From Paraphaeosphaeria minitans (Eukaryota; Ascomycota; Dothideomycetes; Pleosporales; Didymosphaeriaceae): a DNA stretch of 64,000 bases. Below are positions 31,351-41,406 of the stretch, piece after piece; position 1 is the stretch's first letter; every line of letters starts with the position of its first letter. Position numbers and translations under genes: made by a program. The stretch spans positions 1,426,001 to 1,490,000 of the forward strand of contig WJXW01000015.1 of the NCBI GenBank assembly GCA_015832175.1, given 5' to 3'. The notes beneath the pieces are model-generated. The model was not told the origin of the DNA, did no database searches, and saw only the letters and a list, made by a program, of their open reading frames with translations.

Positions 31351-33385
31351 AGGAAGAGCAGAGGTGGGCGCTTGGTTAGAGATATTTCTCCAGAAAGCTT
31401 TCTGGGGAAATACCCCTGTTCTACGCTAAGCTGATTGTGGGTGTCGGCAGGTATGGAACGATCCTGGACGCGAAGGCATTAGCGTCATTCACAACATCGT
31501 TTAGGCCTGTGACACGGATTCTGTGCAAGTATCCTTGTGGTGTGAAGCAGAAGCGCCACACAATTTTCATGTTCCCAACGTATGGCGTTTAGTGCCCCAA
31601 ATCCGACCTAGATGAATACTCGCTAGCACAACCATGTCTACCTTAGCGACATCGTATGGAATGGCCGCATAGCTCCGGCAGCCATATTCGAAGCGCCATT
31701 CGCATCCTTGTTGGTTGAATCAAGATGGATCGGCTGGGATTTTGGCGCACTGGGCGGAGTCGTCATTCAGCATAATGCACGGCCTCCTTCTCACAACGTC
31801 GGACAGCGGCCAGAAGGTAACAGTGTTCCTGATATATATGCACGCTCCCCGACAAGGCAAACGTCCTTCGCCTGCATTCTACGCCTGACCGCCTTTCTTC
31901 ACCGGTTGCCTTCAACTGTTCATTCAATGCCTGCGAGCTGTAGCCATCAGTCTGATCGGGCTCCTTGCACCACAGACCACTTCGCTATTGGGGGCTCCGT
32001 ACTTGTCGGTGCCATAATTTTTGGATGTTGGTGTTGGCACTGGCATGACTGGAGGTCCAAAGCAAAAACACGAAGAGTGTGGCCAGTGCCAGCTGGCTTT
32101 ACTGTCCTGAATCTACTTCCCTACGCCCTCTTTTCCCATTTCCACTTTGCGAGGAAAGAGTCAAGACTAGCCTCACTGATCCTGTTGTGTTGCGTCAGGC
32201 TAAATGAAACTATACTTGAGGTGAGAAAGTCGTCGGCAAAAAGACACAAGCTGATAGGCGTAGATCATCCTTTTTTGGAAACTTTTAGGACCAGCAAGGC
32301 AACTGTCAATTGACAAGGGCTGGATCATCGTAACGCTCTGTGCTATCGCAGCTGTCGCCGCTTTATTGCAGCTAGTAGGCGCTATCATCTATCCTACGCA
32401 GCTCTTCCAGCCAGTTGTGAGGAAAGCGATACTCTGTTCAGGTATCGCTGCACTCCGCTTGACTGCTCTGATAGCTTGGCTGTGGTCTGATCACGTTTCG
32501 AAACCTAATCGGAACTATTGTGTTCTCGTAGTCGGCTACCTCATCGCTATGGTCGCGGTCGGTCTAATCGGGGTCGAAGATGATTATTGGGCTCTCTTGG
32601 TATGCACAACAGCTTCAAAGCTGCCTAGCTCACATTCACAGGGTGATTGTATCGTCGAATACTTCGTACTGCTTCAATTGGCTTGTTCTAGACTTTTGTT
32701 TCGACACGCGGAGAAGAATGTTCTCAAAAGCACAATAGCTTTGCAGTAGGTTAGGCAGAGCGCCCATTCATGCAGATATTAACCCGCACAGTAGGCTGGA
32801 AAGTCGCGCAGATACCGCTTCTGTTTCCACGGTTTTCAACACGAAGGATCAACAACCAAAGTCCTTTATGGACTGGAGGGTTTAAGAAGGCAGATGAAGT
32901 CCTTGTCATCCCCACACTTAGTAGCGCGTCTGCACTTTCTTCTTCGGCTCAGCAACGGTCGCCTGACAGACCTTAGTCGTTCTTTTGGTTTCTTTTGTAG
33001 CATTCACCTGTCGATGCCTTGCTTTCAACCTATAGCCATAGCCCCATTCAATTCGAAACTGCGGCAGCAAATCAAGTAACTCGTTATGTGACCACCCACC
33101 AAGACCTGCGGCAGCTAAAGTTGCCGCAAATCTGACACGTTGCTGAACAGGAAAGTGGCACAACCACTGTATTACCTTGCATGAATAGTCTGCACACGTG
33201 TCAAGGTAACTCATGCACAGGATGGCCCGCGCGGCGTTTGGTGGCGAGCCCGGAGCATCCCAATTTCGTGTCTGCATCTGCACGGATCCACTTTCCCCGC
33301 GCAGCAGGGGCTCAGCATAAAGAGCTGAATGTCCTATGCACACATCTATTGATTAATATTCGACACTGCGACGCCTGCTTCAACG
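31351..33385. other. No firm gene; two weak candidates
   Basis: A plus-strand frame from about 32309 to 32749 reads as a membrane-type protein (WIIVTLCAIAAVAALLQLVG, a YCVLVVGYLIAMVAVGLIG segment) but has no ATG and no intron that keeps the frame with the upstream open frame ending at 32313. A minus-strand frame 33343-32918 (141 codons) has a plausible helix-rich centre (RVRFAATLAAAGLGGWSHNE). Either may be a decayed or partly spliced gene. Confidence 0.3.
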
Positions 33386-33905
33386 ATGTGGGTCATTTGC
33401 TGCCTATCTCATGAGGCTCCAACCCCTTCCGAGAAGGAGCCTCTACTTAGGAGCTATGTCTCGCAGCAGTGAGTGTCAAATCACATAGTTCACCACCAGC
33501 TACTAACTCAACAGATATTTCTCCCGTTCTCAGCCTACCATCGCGAAACCACAGGATAGTGTTGAACTTCCTCCAAGTTCGCAACGATGTGAGCTCCGTC
33601 TACCACCTCCACCACCACCACCATCACCATCGCCTCCTCCCCAGGCCTTACCCGCCGGGCCTATCCCTGCACACCTGGTTTTCTTCACCGACAAACCAAC
33701 TTTGAAAGATGATATTGTGATCAATGTTTTGGAATATGGTATTGCGATCAAAGGTGATCGAGTCGTGTTAGGGGCTGGATACATGTCAATTCTCTGCCAG
33801 GTGAATGTGCCTGTGCTGCTTGCGATCGAGCACATTAGGGAAATGTGGATGTATACACGCACAGGACGGCTTTTAAGGCAACCTTGCTTAAGCGCCGCGG
33901 GCTAG
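33386..33905 (+). CDS. Small lipid-anchored-type protein with polyproline segment, 157 aa, one intron
   Basis: Exons 33386-33468 and 33515-33905. The 46-bp intron has GTGAGT, a perfect CTACTAAC branch site and ACAG; the phase is kept. The N-terminus MWVICCLSHEAPTPSEKEPL carries an adjacent cysteine pair and is followed by an acidic dileucine (EKEPLL), a combination seen in palmitoylated vacuole or endosome proteins. A run of seven prolines plus SPSPPPQ follows near residues 55-70, then a globular C-terminal half (LVFFTDKPTLKDDIVI, GYMSILCQVNVPVLLAIEHI). No family was recognised; membrane anchoring is inference from the N-terminus. Confidence 0.5.
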
Positions 33906-33946
33906 AGCGTTAACCGTGTTGCGAGCCCAGCCTTAGCTAACAGAGG

Positions 33947-34447
33947 ATGACTGAGTCTTACGTTGATGCTTGGATTAACAGTGGCGAGGCACGTGAGAAA
34001 GATGGCGCTCATTTACGAACCCATGGTCCCTCTTTCCTATCTTCCATTCCGTCCGTCGAATCAACGCCTAACAGCACTTTTGAAGAGACTCACAGCGACA
34101 CACGGCAAATGGAACACACCCAGCTATTGAGGGATGAACAATCCGTGAGCTTACTGTTTGATCCTCGGATAAGAACACTTACTAAAACCTTTTAGGAGCC
34201 TTTCCTAGCACTCGACGAGTACAGCAGCGATTCAATTATCACCCATCTGCCTAGGATCTTCAGCGTGCTGCGAGATCGAGATGAACAACGATATGGTGAA
34301 TTTTGCACCACTATGATTTACCAATTACAGGAGCTAGCACCCAAGCCAAGTTCCAATAACCAGAACATGGACCTTGTGCTGATGGAATACCTGGATTCGA
34401 CGATTGATATTCAGAAGGAAGAAACTGGAAAGGCGATCAAATTCTGA
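33947..34447 (+). CDS. Orphan protein, 149 aa, one intron
   Basis: Exons 33947-34144 and 34196-34447, phase 0; the intron of 51 bp has GTGAGC, TTACTAAAAC and TTTTAG. The N-terminal half is polar and Ser/Thr/Glu-rich; the C-terminal half looks helical (IITHLPRIFSVLRDRDEQRY, FCTTMIYQLQELAP). It begins 42 bases after the stop of the 157-aa gene on the same strand. No family was recognised. Confidence 0.5.
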
Positions 34448-34479
34448 CTGTCAAACGTAGGCATACTATTTCCTCTACC

Positions 34480-35441
34480 TTGCAAAACTGCTCGTACTTC
34501 ACCTCGAACCGCAATTGCAAGGCTTCTGGACAGTCTCTAATACCATATTGGCACTTGCACCGAGTCTCTCTTCGTACATACTATTCTCTCCGTAAGCTCA
34601 ATCACCCACTTCCCAAATCTATATTGACCACCCGAAGGATCGATCTGAGCACTTCCAAACGACTCAGTCTGGTGTACTCAGTCCCAATATTTGTATTCCT
34701 TCGATCCTGTCTTACAGGTTGGGCACACGTATACATCGCAGTCGCAACGTGTCCAAATCTAGACAGTCTCGAATATAAGTCCCGTTCTGCGGTGCTCTTG
34801 TATTCCACATTGCTGCCCGCGGCAAAGTCGGATGTCGAGAAGCAACAAAGCAACCAGCAGCAGCATCCGATCTGCAGAAATGCTGCTAGGGTGTCTATGA
34901 TAGAGTGTGTTGCCCTACTAGGCGTTTCAATCAGCGCAAAGTGGTGTTTCGACCCTTGCTATGTTTTGGTACGTACTTGGTCCCGACAAACGCTCCGACT
35001 GACTGCCTGCCAGTTCTTGATCGTTACCACAATAAGCAGTCGAATGTACGTCGGAGTCAAGTACTACAAGAACCATGGCCTTAATGCGATGAACGACGCA
35101 AAGGACGAGGCAGTAGCGGCGCGCAAGGCAAGCTCAGCCTCCTCAGCCCATGTGCACGAAGCTGGGATATCGCTCGCCAGCATACCGTCGAGCCAGAGGT
35201 CAGGAGACACCAACGGTGGGTAAGTAATATTGTAATGCTCCTACGGAGTAGAATTGACCAGTTGTGTAGGAACGGGTTGCAGGTTCACGTAAGAACAGAC
35301 ACTAGGACTACGTCGGAACCTGCATCTGTGCAGACGGGAGTGGAGGCGCCTTCACTCCCGTCTGCGTCTCCACTTATTGTGCTCCCAGCTTCTCCTCCAC
35401 TTACACCTACCTTGTCCCGTGACGGTAGCTTAGTTTCTTAG
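34480..35441 (+). CDS. Putative membrane protein, 3' exons supported
   Basis: Two introns are convincing: 34971-35015 (GTACGTAC..CTGAC..GCCAG, 45 bp) and 35220-35269 (GTAAGT..TTGACC..TGTAG). Removing them joins a hydrophobic helix (CYVLFLIVTTISSRMYVGV) to a charged stretch (KYYKNHGLNAMNDAKDEAV) and a Ser/Pro-rich tail ending at 35441. The region upstream of about 34890 is open but its start is not clear: no ATG lies near 34480 in frame, and the ATG at 34897 would give a short protein. Likely a small membrane protein; identity unknown. Confidence 0.4.
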
Positions 35442-35858
35442 ATCGCTCGACGCTCCTTCACAACCAAGGTCCCCAGCAAATGTGGGCAGAGTTGAATTTC
35501 TTTCGTTCACTGTCGCTTTCCTTGCCCCAATACACGGAAATATATCTGTAGCATATACGTTGATTTTGATGTTTATAAACTGTAATTGCAAATTCTCTTC
35601 AATTTTGCCTCATCGATTCAATAGTCTCTCTTATCGAGCCGAAAATTGAGTGACTGATCATGTGTTTACCCATCAAAGCCAAGCCACCGTATCAGAGGGT
35701 GCGACGTGTTGTTCCCCAAAGCTAACTGTGTCTCCAGGCATGCTGTGCTACATTAGCGCATCCATCAGGCTGCGTTATGCGGAGCGGCTAGGATATATGG
35801 ATGGCAATTTCCCTCGACCCTCCAACCAACCTACTTATCCCTCAAGGAATCGACCACG

Positions 35859-37164
35859 ATGCGAGTCACAGAAGCGACGCAATTGGATGAGGACTACGTG
35901 GACGAACTGGATTCTCAAACCGCTGTGAACCTTGGGCGTCAAACACGCACACAGGTATAGAACGCATGCCGAAAGCTCAGTTGTTGCTGACAAGCAATAG
36001 TACCCGAAGTCCATCGAGCAATGCGTCCCTGCAATCAAAACACTTAGAACCCGCAATCTGTACCTCAACCATGCCCAGCGTTACTTCGCTCCTACGTTCT
36101 TCGACAATATGCACAGCGAGCCCGAGCTTAAACGATTCGCGGGACTACATATCGAGAAATGGACAGATGTGGAGGCCACCGCTTGGCTAAGCTACGGCTC
36201 TAAACTGCCTTCGTTTCCAGTCGACGTCCACTGGTTCCTGGCTCGAGACGAGGAGCTACTGAAGCATACTCACTATCATTCATCGGACATCGTCAGTGCA
36301 GAGTCTCTTCCATTAGGGATGAAGTTCATCGATCCCAGCTACATGTGGCGCTGCGACGGATTCATCAGCGAAATCCTCCATGGCCATACCGCGGTGTTCA
36401 GAAAAAGATGCTTCAATAATGACAAAACGGGGATCTTTTTAGGAGAGTTGTTTCAGCTTATGAAAGATGTCCCAGTGCCACACCGACTCATTGACGACAC
36501 TCTCCGCCTTATAACCGTAACCTATATCATGGGACGAGCAATCACTCTCGACCACGTCTCTGGACTGTCAAGTATTCCAAGAACCAAAGGATTTGGAGCC
36601 GCTCGCCTGATCAGTCGCCAGATCAAACATCCCTTCCATGTCCTCCAGAAAACCATCGTAGAAACGACAACAGTACGACTGATACAGACCATCGTATCGC
36701 CCAAAGGCTGCGACGATCTGCTCGCGGCATTCATATGTGTGATCGGCCTGAGTATGGTGATTGAAGAACAGCAGGTGACCTACCTTGTCACAATGGAGAC
36801 AAATGTGAAGATGATGGGTCGAAAGGCCTCGACCGCTCTGGCAGACTCTGGGTGCGAGGATACAGAGTGGTTTGTGACATTGGCGATGCGGATGTTCTTT
36901 CACCACGTGGGTGACCCACGAGAAAAGTTCATCAGTGATCCTCAACGTCCTTGCTTTAGTCGAGTTTGTCGATGCAGTATGTCATCTAGTGGAAAAAAAC
37001 TGTAAGTTTTGGTATTTCAGCATGGAAAAAAAACGCTAAGCATGATCAGACGCGTTGCTGGTGTGCCGGAAGAAGAGCCCAATATCGAACATATCATTTC
37101 GAAATCTAGAAGAAAATTCACTGAGGCTTGTGGGCCTATTTCTGCTTGGAGCATTGAGTTATGA
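35859..37164 (+). CDS. Orphan protein, 403 aa, two introns
   Basis: Exons 35859-35954, 36001-37001 and 37050-37164; introns of 46 and 48 bp have GTATAG and GTAAGT donors, TTGCTGAC and GCTAAG branch sites and AATAG/ATCAG acceptors, and all phases agree. The start MRVTEATQLDED is polar; the body looks like an alpha-helical globular protein (AIKTLRTRNLYLNHAQRYFA, LISRQIKHPFHVLQKTIVET, LLAAFICVIGLSMVIEEQQV), and the end is charged (EEEPNIEHIISKSRRKFTE). No signal peptide and no zinc cluster. The general look recalls fungal proteins without an assigned domain; no family is claimed. It appears intact. Confidence 0.6.
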
Positions 37165-37681
37165 TGGCGACATCGACCACATCGACGACACTGACGACGA
37201 CAGGACAGTGGCGATGGCGCCCATTGCAAATCTCAAGGAAAGTGCATGGTGGAAAATTGATACGAAAGGATTCCGTTAGTAAATGCCCATGTTGTCCTTG
37301 TGCCCACCAATTGCAACTCGTCGTGGTGCTACACTCGTGGGGGAAGCTCGCCGGCAAGCGCAGTACTCTTCAGCAGCATTTACCGTCACGTAAACCCCAC
37401 CTCCCATTTATATCACGCGCGGGTGTCACAACACGTTTGAAAGGACCACTGCAAAAGAAATGTGGCTGCTGTGCGATGGAGTGTTGCCGGGATTGGTGAT
37501 GAGCCGTCACCAAAATGCACGCATGACGTACTAAATCCTGTTTGATCTCGCTCCTAACAGATCCCCTGGATCGTCGTGTTCGCACATCAATTACTCTATG
37601 AACCCAGTTTCGCTATATGAACAAGTCTCGCCACTGTCATATCGCATGCATTCATTCTGCCATTCGGTATAATTATTCACT

Positions 37682-38041
37682 ATGGATTTTACATCCAGAG
37701 GTGCTGCAAAGTTGTACAATGGCAACGTCCTTGTTTATCTCGTTGGTGACGATCTTGGTATAGGCTATGAAAGAATCGATGATCGATCTATAGGCCCAAT
37801 TCGATGTTATCAAATGTCTCAAAGCGATTACGAAAAGTTCTGGGTTCCACTCGGCGCCGAAAACAAGTTCGATTTCACGGTAACTGAGATCGAACACGAA
37901 GAATGGGTGCAAATGATTTTCACAGATGGTCTGTTCTCGCGGCGATATCGAAGCGTTATGCTAATCAGAAGGAAGCCACTGCGAGCAACAACTGGCGTGA
38001 CAATCCGCCAATCATTCAGACGCAGCGCGCCGCTCCTCTAG
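37682..38041 (+). CDS. Hypothetical small protein, 119 aa
   Basis: A single open frame from MDFTSRGAAKLYNGN to RRSAPLL. It contains a regular-looking stretch (VLVYLVGDDLGIGYERI, YEKFWVPLGAENKFDFTVTE) and a very basic tail. No intron needed. The family was not recognised; composition, not similarity, supports it. Confidence 0.4.
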   Translation: MDFTSRGAAKLYNGNVLVYLVGDDLGIGYERIDDRSIGPIRCYQMSQSDYEKFWVPLGAENKFDFTVTEIEHEEWVQMIFTDGLFSRRYRSVMLIRRKPLRATTGVTIRQSFRRSAPLL

Positions 38042-38390
38042 GAGCCACCTAGCTGGCGCACAAATTCGCGACGGGCACGATAACAACGCGTTTCCTACCC
38101 CACCGGAAAGCCCTCGTACGTAGGTGGGACAGAGTGTGTGCATTTGTGGCAAGCGGAAGGGAAGCTGAGATCTAAATTTGCGTTGGGTACTGTTAAACAA
38201 TCAATAATTTGTGTCTTGGGCGGACCCGATTGTCGGTCTTTTGTGTTGTAATTCCGTCGATTTGTGCAGCCACTTATAGCACACATTTCCCCACACGCCG
38301 TAGAACCCGAGCAAACGCGACCAGTTTACCTCCTTCCCGCTTTCGTGCTCAAAGATCGTTTGTTGCATCTTTCATCATCACCTCCTCAGT

Positions 38391-39697
38391 ATGGCCCATC
38401 AAATTAGTGCATTCAACGCTTGCCAGGAGAAGTATCCTGTGTTTCTCCAACCGTCGGAGGCTCAGCAAACCCTATTCAGCAATGACGAAGCTTTCGAGCT
38501 CGATCTTGGCCCTGTCAAATTGTCTGGCTACGTCCCAGCAGCGGTCGCGAGAGGTGCGAAGCGTGCGCACGAAGCACTGTTTATGCACTTCCCTGGCGGA
38601 GGACTGGTAAGCTGAACACTTACGATATCAGTTCGTCGTACTGAAATGTCTAGATCACTGGCGGATTTTATTGTCCAGTCTGGAGCAATGTTTCACTCAA
38701 GGAAGCAACGTTGGAGAACCAGATACTGGTATATCCCAGATATCCTTTGATGCCCGAAGCCGACGGAAAGCAAATTGCGGAATATGCGGTTCACCTTGTC
38801 AAAATTATCGAGGATGGGAGTATCAGAAGAGAGCTTGTCAAGACATTCCCCCACATGGATTTCGCGGAGTCGAACCGATGGGTCTGTTCAGGAACAAGCG
38901 CTGGGGCATTCCTCGCAATTAGGTCTGTCACGGAACGCCTCAACACCAAAATCGACGCACTCGTACTGCTATCGCCGATGCTAGAGGTCTATACAAGGCT
39001 TTCCGGCCACAAGTATGGACAACACACCCTATCAGAAATGGATCACCGAGGATGGGGACTACAGATGTTTATCGAGGCGGCTGATCGCAGACTGCAAGGT
39101 GTGCAAGTTCTGGGCCGGCTTCCTCCTAACCATATGGGCATCTACCCCATCACCACAACTGGCTGCAAAGTCAGCTTCAATGGAGGCCCCCCTACCATGC
39201 GATCATTCTAGGGAATCATCTGTGGAACTTACAGCCCAGGAGAGTACCTCGAAAAGATGTGCTTGCGCTCGGAATTGCCCATTCCGGAGGTGCAATCCTC
39301 GCCCCCTTTTGAGTTTAATGCTAGAGAGGTACCGCAGTGCCTGGGGGAAAGGAGAATGAAAGCGCTCAACCTGGTGTATCACCCGGAGGATAACGTGTTC
39401 GAGCAGCGCGCCTCCGAAACGCTGCCCGCAATACCTTCGACTTGGCCTCCGACCTATATCGTACACGGAGATGCGGATACAAACTGTCCGCTCGAAGGTG
39501 TTGAAAGATTCAAACAGCTCATTCACCGTCGATGGCCAAACACTAGAGTTTCTTTGTACATATCGAAAGGCATGCCTCATGCATTCGACTGCGAATACCC
39601 CGAAGTGGAAGAACCACACAGGCTTGCGATGGACGTGAAGCGGCTACAGCAAGTCAGGTCTTCTCGTACACCTGACGTCAGCTCTATTCGCGCGTAA
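38391..39697 (+). pseudogene. Alpha/beta-hydrolase (fold-3 type), disabled
   Basis: Exon 1 (38391-38606) ends in MHFPGGGL, the oxyanion HxGGG motif with Phe-Pro in place of His-x. A 47-bp intron (GTAAGC..TCTAG) leads to ITGGFYCPVWSNVSL, as in the family. The nucleophile elbow is GTSAG (about residue 152), the acid lies in HGDADTNCP and the histidine in GMPHAFD, so the full triad is recognisable. The frame is broken by TAG at 39209-39211 between TMRSF and GIICGTYSP, most simply a former CAG. Also, the stretch 39014-39060 reads sensibly (PYQKWITEDGDY) only in another frame, which suggests two compensating indels. Substrate unknown (esterase-like). The remaining sequence is well preserved, so inactivation is recent. 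Confidence 0.75.
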
Positions 39698-39947
39698 ACT
39701 GGTGGCGTCCTGTTGCCTCGGCAGCGGCTAGCTAATTTTTCTATTTTTCGGCCACTCAATGATAGGCGTTGGGTTCTGCCAGTGAAGCGAATGTCCAATT
39801 CGGAAGCGTGCGGACGCCCCTCATGCATTTGCTGTGCCGACCGCGGAATCCGAAACAGGGAGGAAGTATGGCCTTGACTACGAAGAGGTGTACGATTGGT
39901 CAGCAGCAGTGATGGAATGGAACGAGATGGCTGTGTGAACCGGCGTG

Positions 39948-40215
39948 TTGATTCCTGGGCAAATATGGTCGTGTTATGGCAGGGTCGCTTTTGCAATAGG
40001 GGCAGCTCCAGTGGGACAATCGCCTTCTGTTCCCACGTACGAACCTTCGGTATCAGCTTTTCGTTTCTCGAATCATTTTCTTATCGATACAAAGGAGTTG
40101 ATGGCATTACCATTGGTGCAAGCCCGCTACACGCAACCGATTGTCTTTTCAGCTTCCGTGGCTGATCTTGTCTGTACGCCATTCGTGTGGTTAACTAACA
40201 TGGTCGGGAAATAAG
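39948..40215 (+). repeat. Unmutated partner of the RIP-mutated sequence at 4035-4365
   Basis: Matches the left copy in order and orientation over two blocks, with about 115 bases missing in the middle (junction near 40080). The plus strand is open in one frame (about 89 codons to the TAA at 40212), with segments such as GRVAFAIGAAPVGQSP. The family was not recognised. Because this copy keeps the CpA sites that changed in the other, it lets the mutation spectrum be read. Confidence 0.75.
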
Positions 40216-40315
40216 CTGTGCGCGGGATAGTCTGGAAGCCTTCGTGTTTAAGTCGAAGAGTTGCGGAAGCGTACTACGGAGAAGGCATATTTAGCCAATT
40301 ACATGTTTTCTAGGA

Positions 40316-40711
40316 TTATTTAAGACCCACGGAAAGTTGATTAAGAACTCCTCCACCGTATGTAAAGCGAGTCACTGAATGCAGCGCTGGCCCACAACTT
40401 TCAAGATTGACATTCCAGAAGTTAACAAAGGTGTATTCACCTCGATCATCAGGCTTCACCACATTCGGAGTGATACCATTCCACGTCATCGCAAGTGGCA
40501 CCGTTTCATCTTCCGCTGACTTGAATTTCAGCAGCACAAAACAAGACCAACCACCTCCATCAGGCCATCTCATCCCATCACATAATTCAACGCTATCCGG
40601 AGCAGACCATGGAGTGTTCTTGGAGCTTCCATTGTATTCAATCGCATAGAAATTCCAGCGTTGTTGTGCGCCCGACTCGACGGTGTCACTACCAACTTTG
40701 TTGGCCGACAT
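40316..40711 (-). CDS. Hypothetical small protein, 131 aa
   Basis: Single frame with ATG at 40711: MSANKVGSDTVESGAQQRWN to QLSVGLK. It is rich in Trp, Gly and Asn (WPDGGGWSCFVLLKF, AMTWNGITPNVV, YTFVNFWNVNLESCG), which suggests a beta-rich fold such as a lectin- or lipocalin-like domain, but this is a guess. No signal peptide. No intron is needed. Confidence 0.45.
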   Translation of the reverse strand: MSANKVGSDTVESGAQQRWNFYAIEYNGSSKNTPWSAPDSVELCDGMRWPDGGGWSCFVLLKFKSAEDETVPLAMTWNGITPNVVKPDDRGEYTFVNFWNVNLESCGPALHSVTRFTYGGGVLNQLSVGLK

Positions 40712-40984
40712 AACGGGTAGCGTGATGAAGAGTTCTTCAAGACTCAGGGAACTGGATCACTTAGCAGATGCAAGCACAATCGGTGTAAATTGACATCCTA
40801 CGTATTCTTTTGGAGAGTGTGTAGAGCAAAGGTGGCAGCAGGTGAGACGAGATGCGTTACTAGCTTTATATAAGATGGGAACTTGACATGGGGCTCGTCA
40901 GCACAGAGCTTAGGCTTCTGTAGGGCCTGCGTGGCGCCAGCGGGTGGGCATACGCATTCGCCGAGAGACCTGTGCCCCATTATG

Positions 40985-41406
40985 ACATGCTCAGCGTCGC
41001 AATGATTGGCACTGCGATGCGAAGTGATTGAGGTCCGTATCGATGATGTCGATGGCATTGATACAGTTAATTAAAGCATAAAGATCACAAAGCGTTTTCA
41101 TCTTAACAGGCCCTGCTGTTACAAGACATAAGTCGATGGAGCTTTGTACGTGTCTCTCTTTGTAGGTTATCATGCCAGGGCTTAATGTTGCGTATAGGGC
41201 GGACTCCTCATGATCGTGATCAGATCCTCTGCTTCTGGTTCTACGGTCTGCAGGTCTGGGCCTCCCCAGAGCGGATGGTGTAGGTTGAAGTCGCCCAGCA
41301 AAATGAGCTCGTCACCGTCGTGTTTGAGGCAGGCGTGTAGCAGGATGTGCTCGCTGAGCGGTTCAGGTCGACTTGTTATGGACTGAATTAAGACCGAACC
41401 TTCCAC
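40985..41406 (-). pseudogene. LINE endonuclease (APE-type) fragment
   Basis: The minus strand reads ILLGDFNLHHPLWGGPD, the metal-binding and catalytic GDFN-x-HH-x-LWG motif of non-LTR retrotransposon endonucleases, then PEAEDLITIM, two stops, and TYKERHVQSSIDLCLVTAG, the conserved S-x-IDLxLV strand near the end of the same domain. No reverse transcriptase follows. It is a small dead fragment on the strand opposite to the LINE at the left edge and may belong to the same Tad1/I group. Confidence 0.75.

Noticed and set aside
32309..32749. Complete multi-pass membrane protein gene
   Set aside because: Hydrophobic frame but no start codon and no splice combination that keeps the frame; left as a weak candidate only.
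33469..33705. His-rich ORF (run of seven His) at 33469-33705
   Set aside because: It is the alternate frame of the CCA/CAC polyproline tract; the spliced frame from 33386 is better supported.
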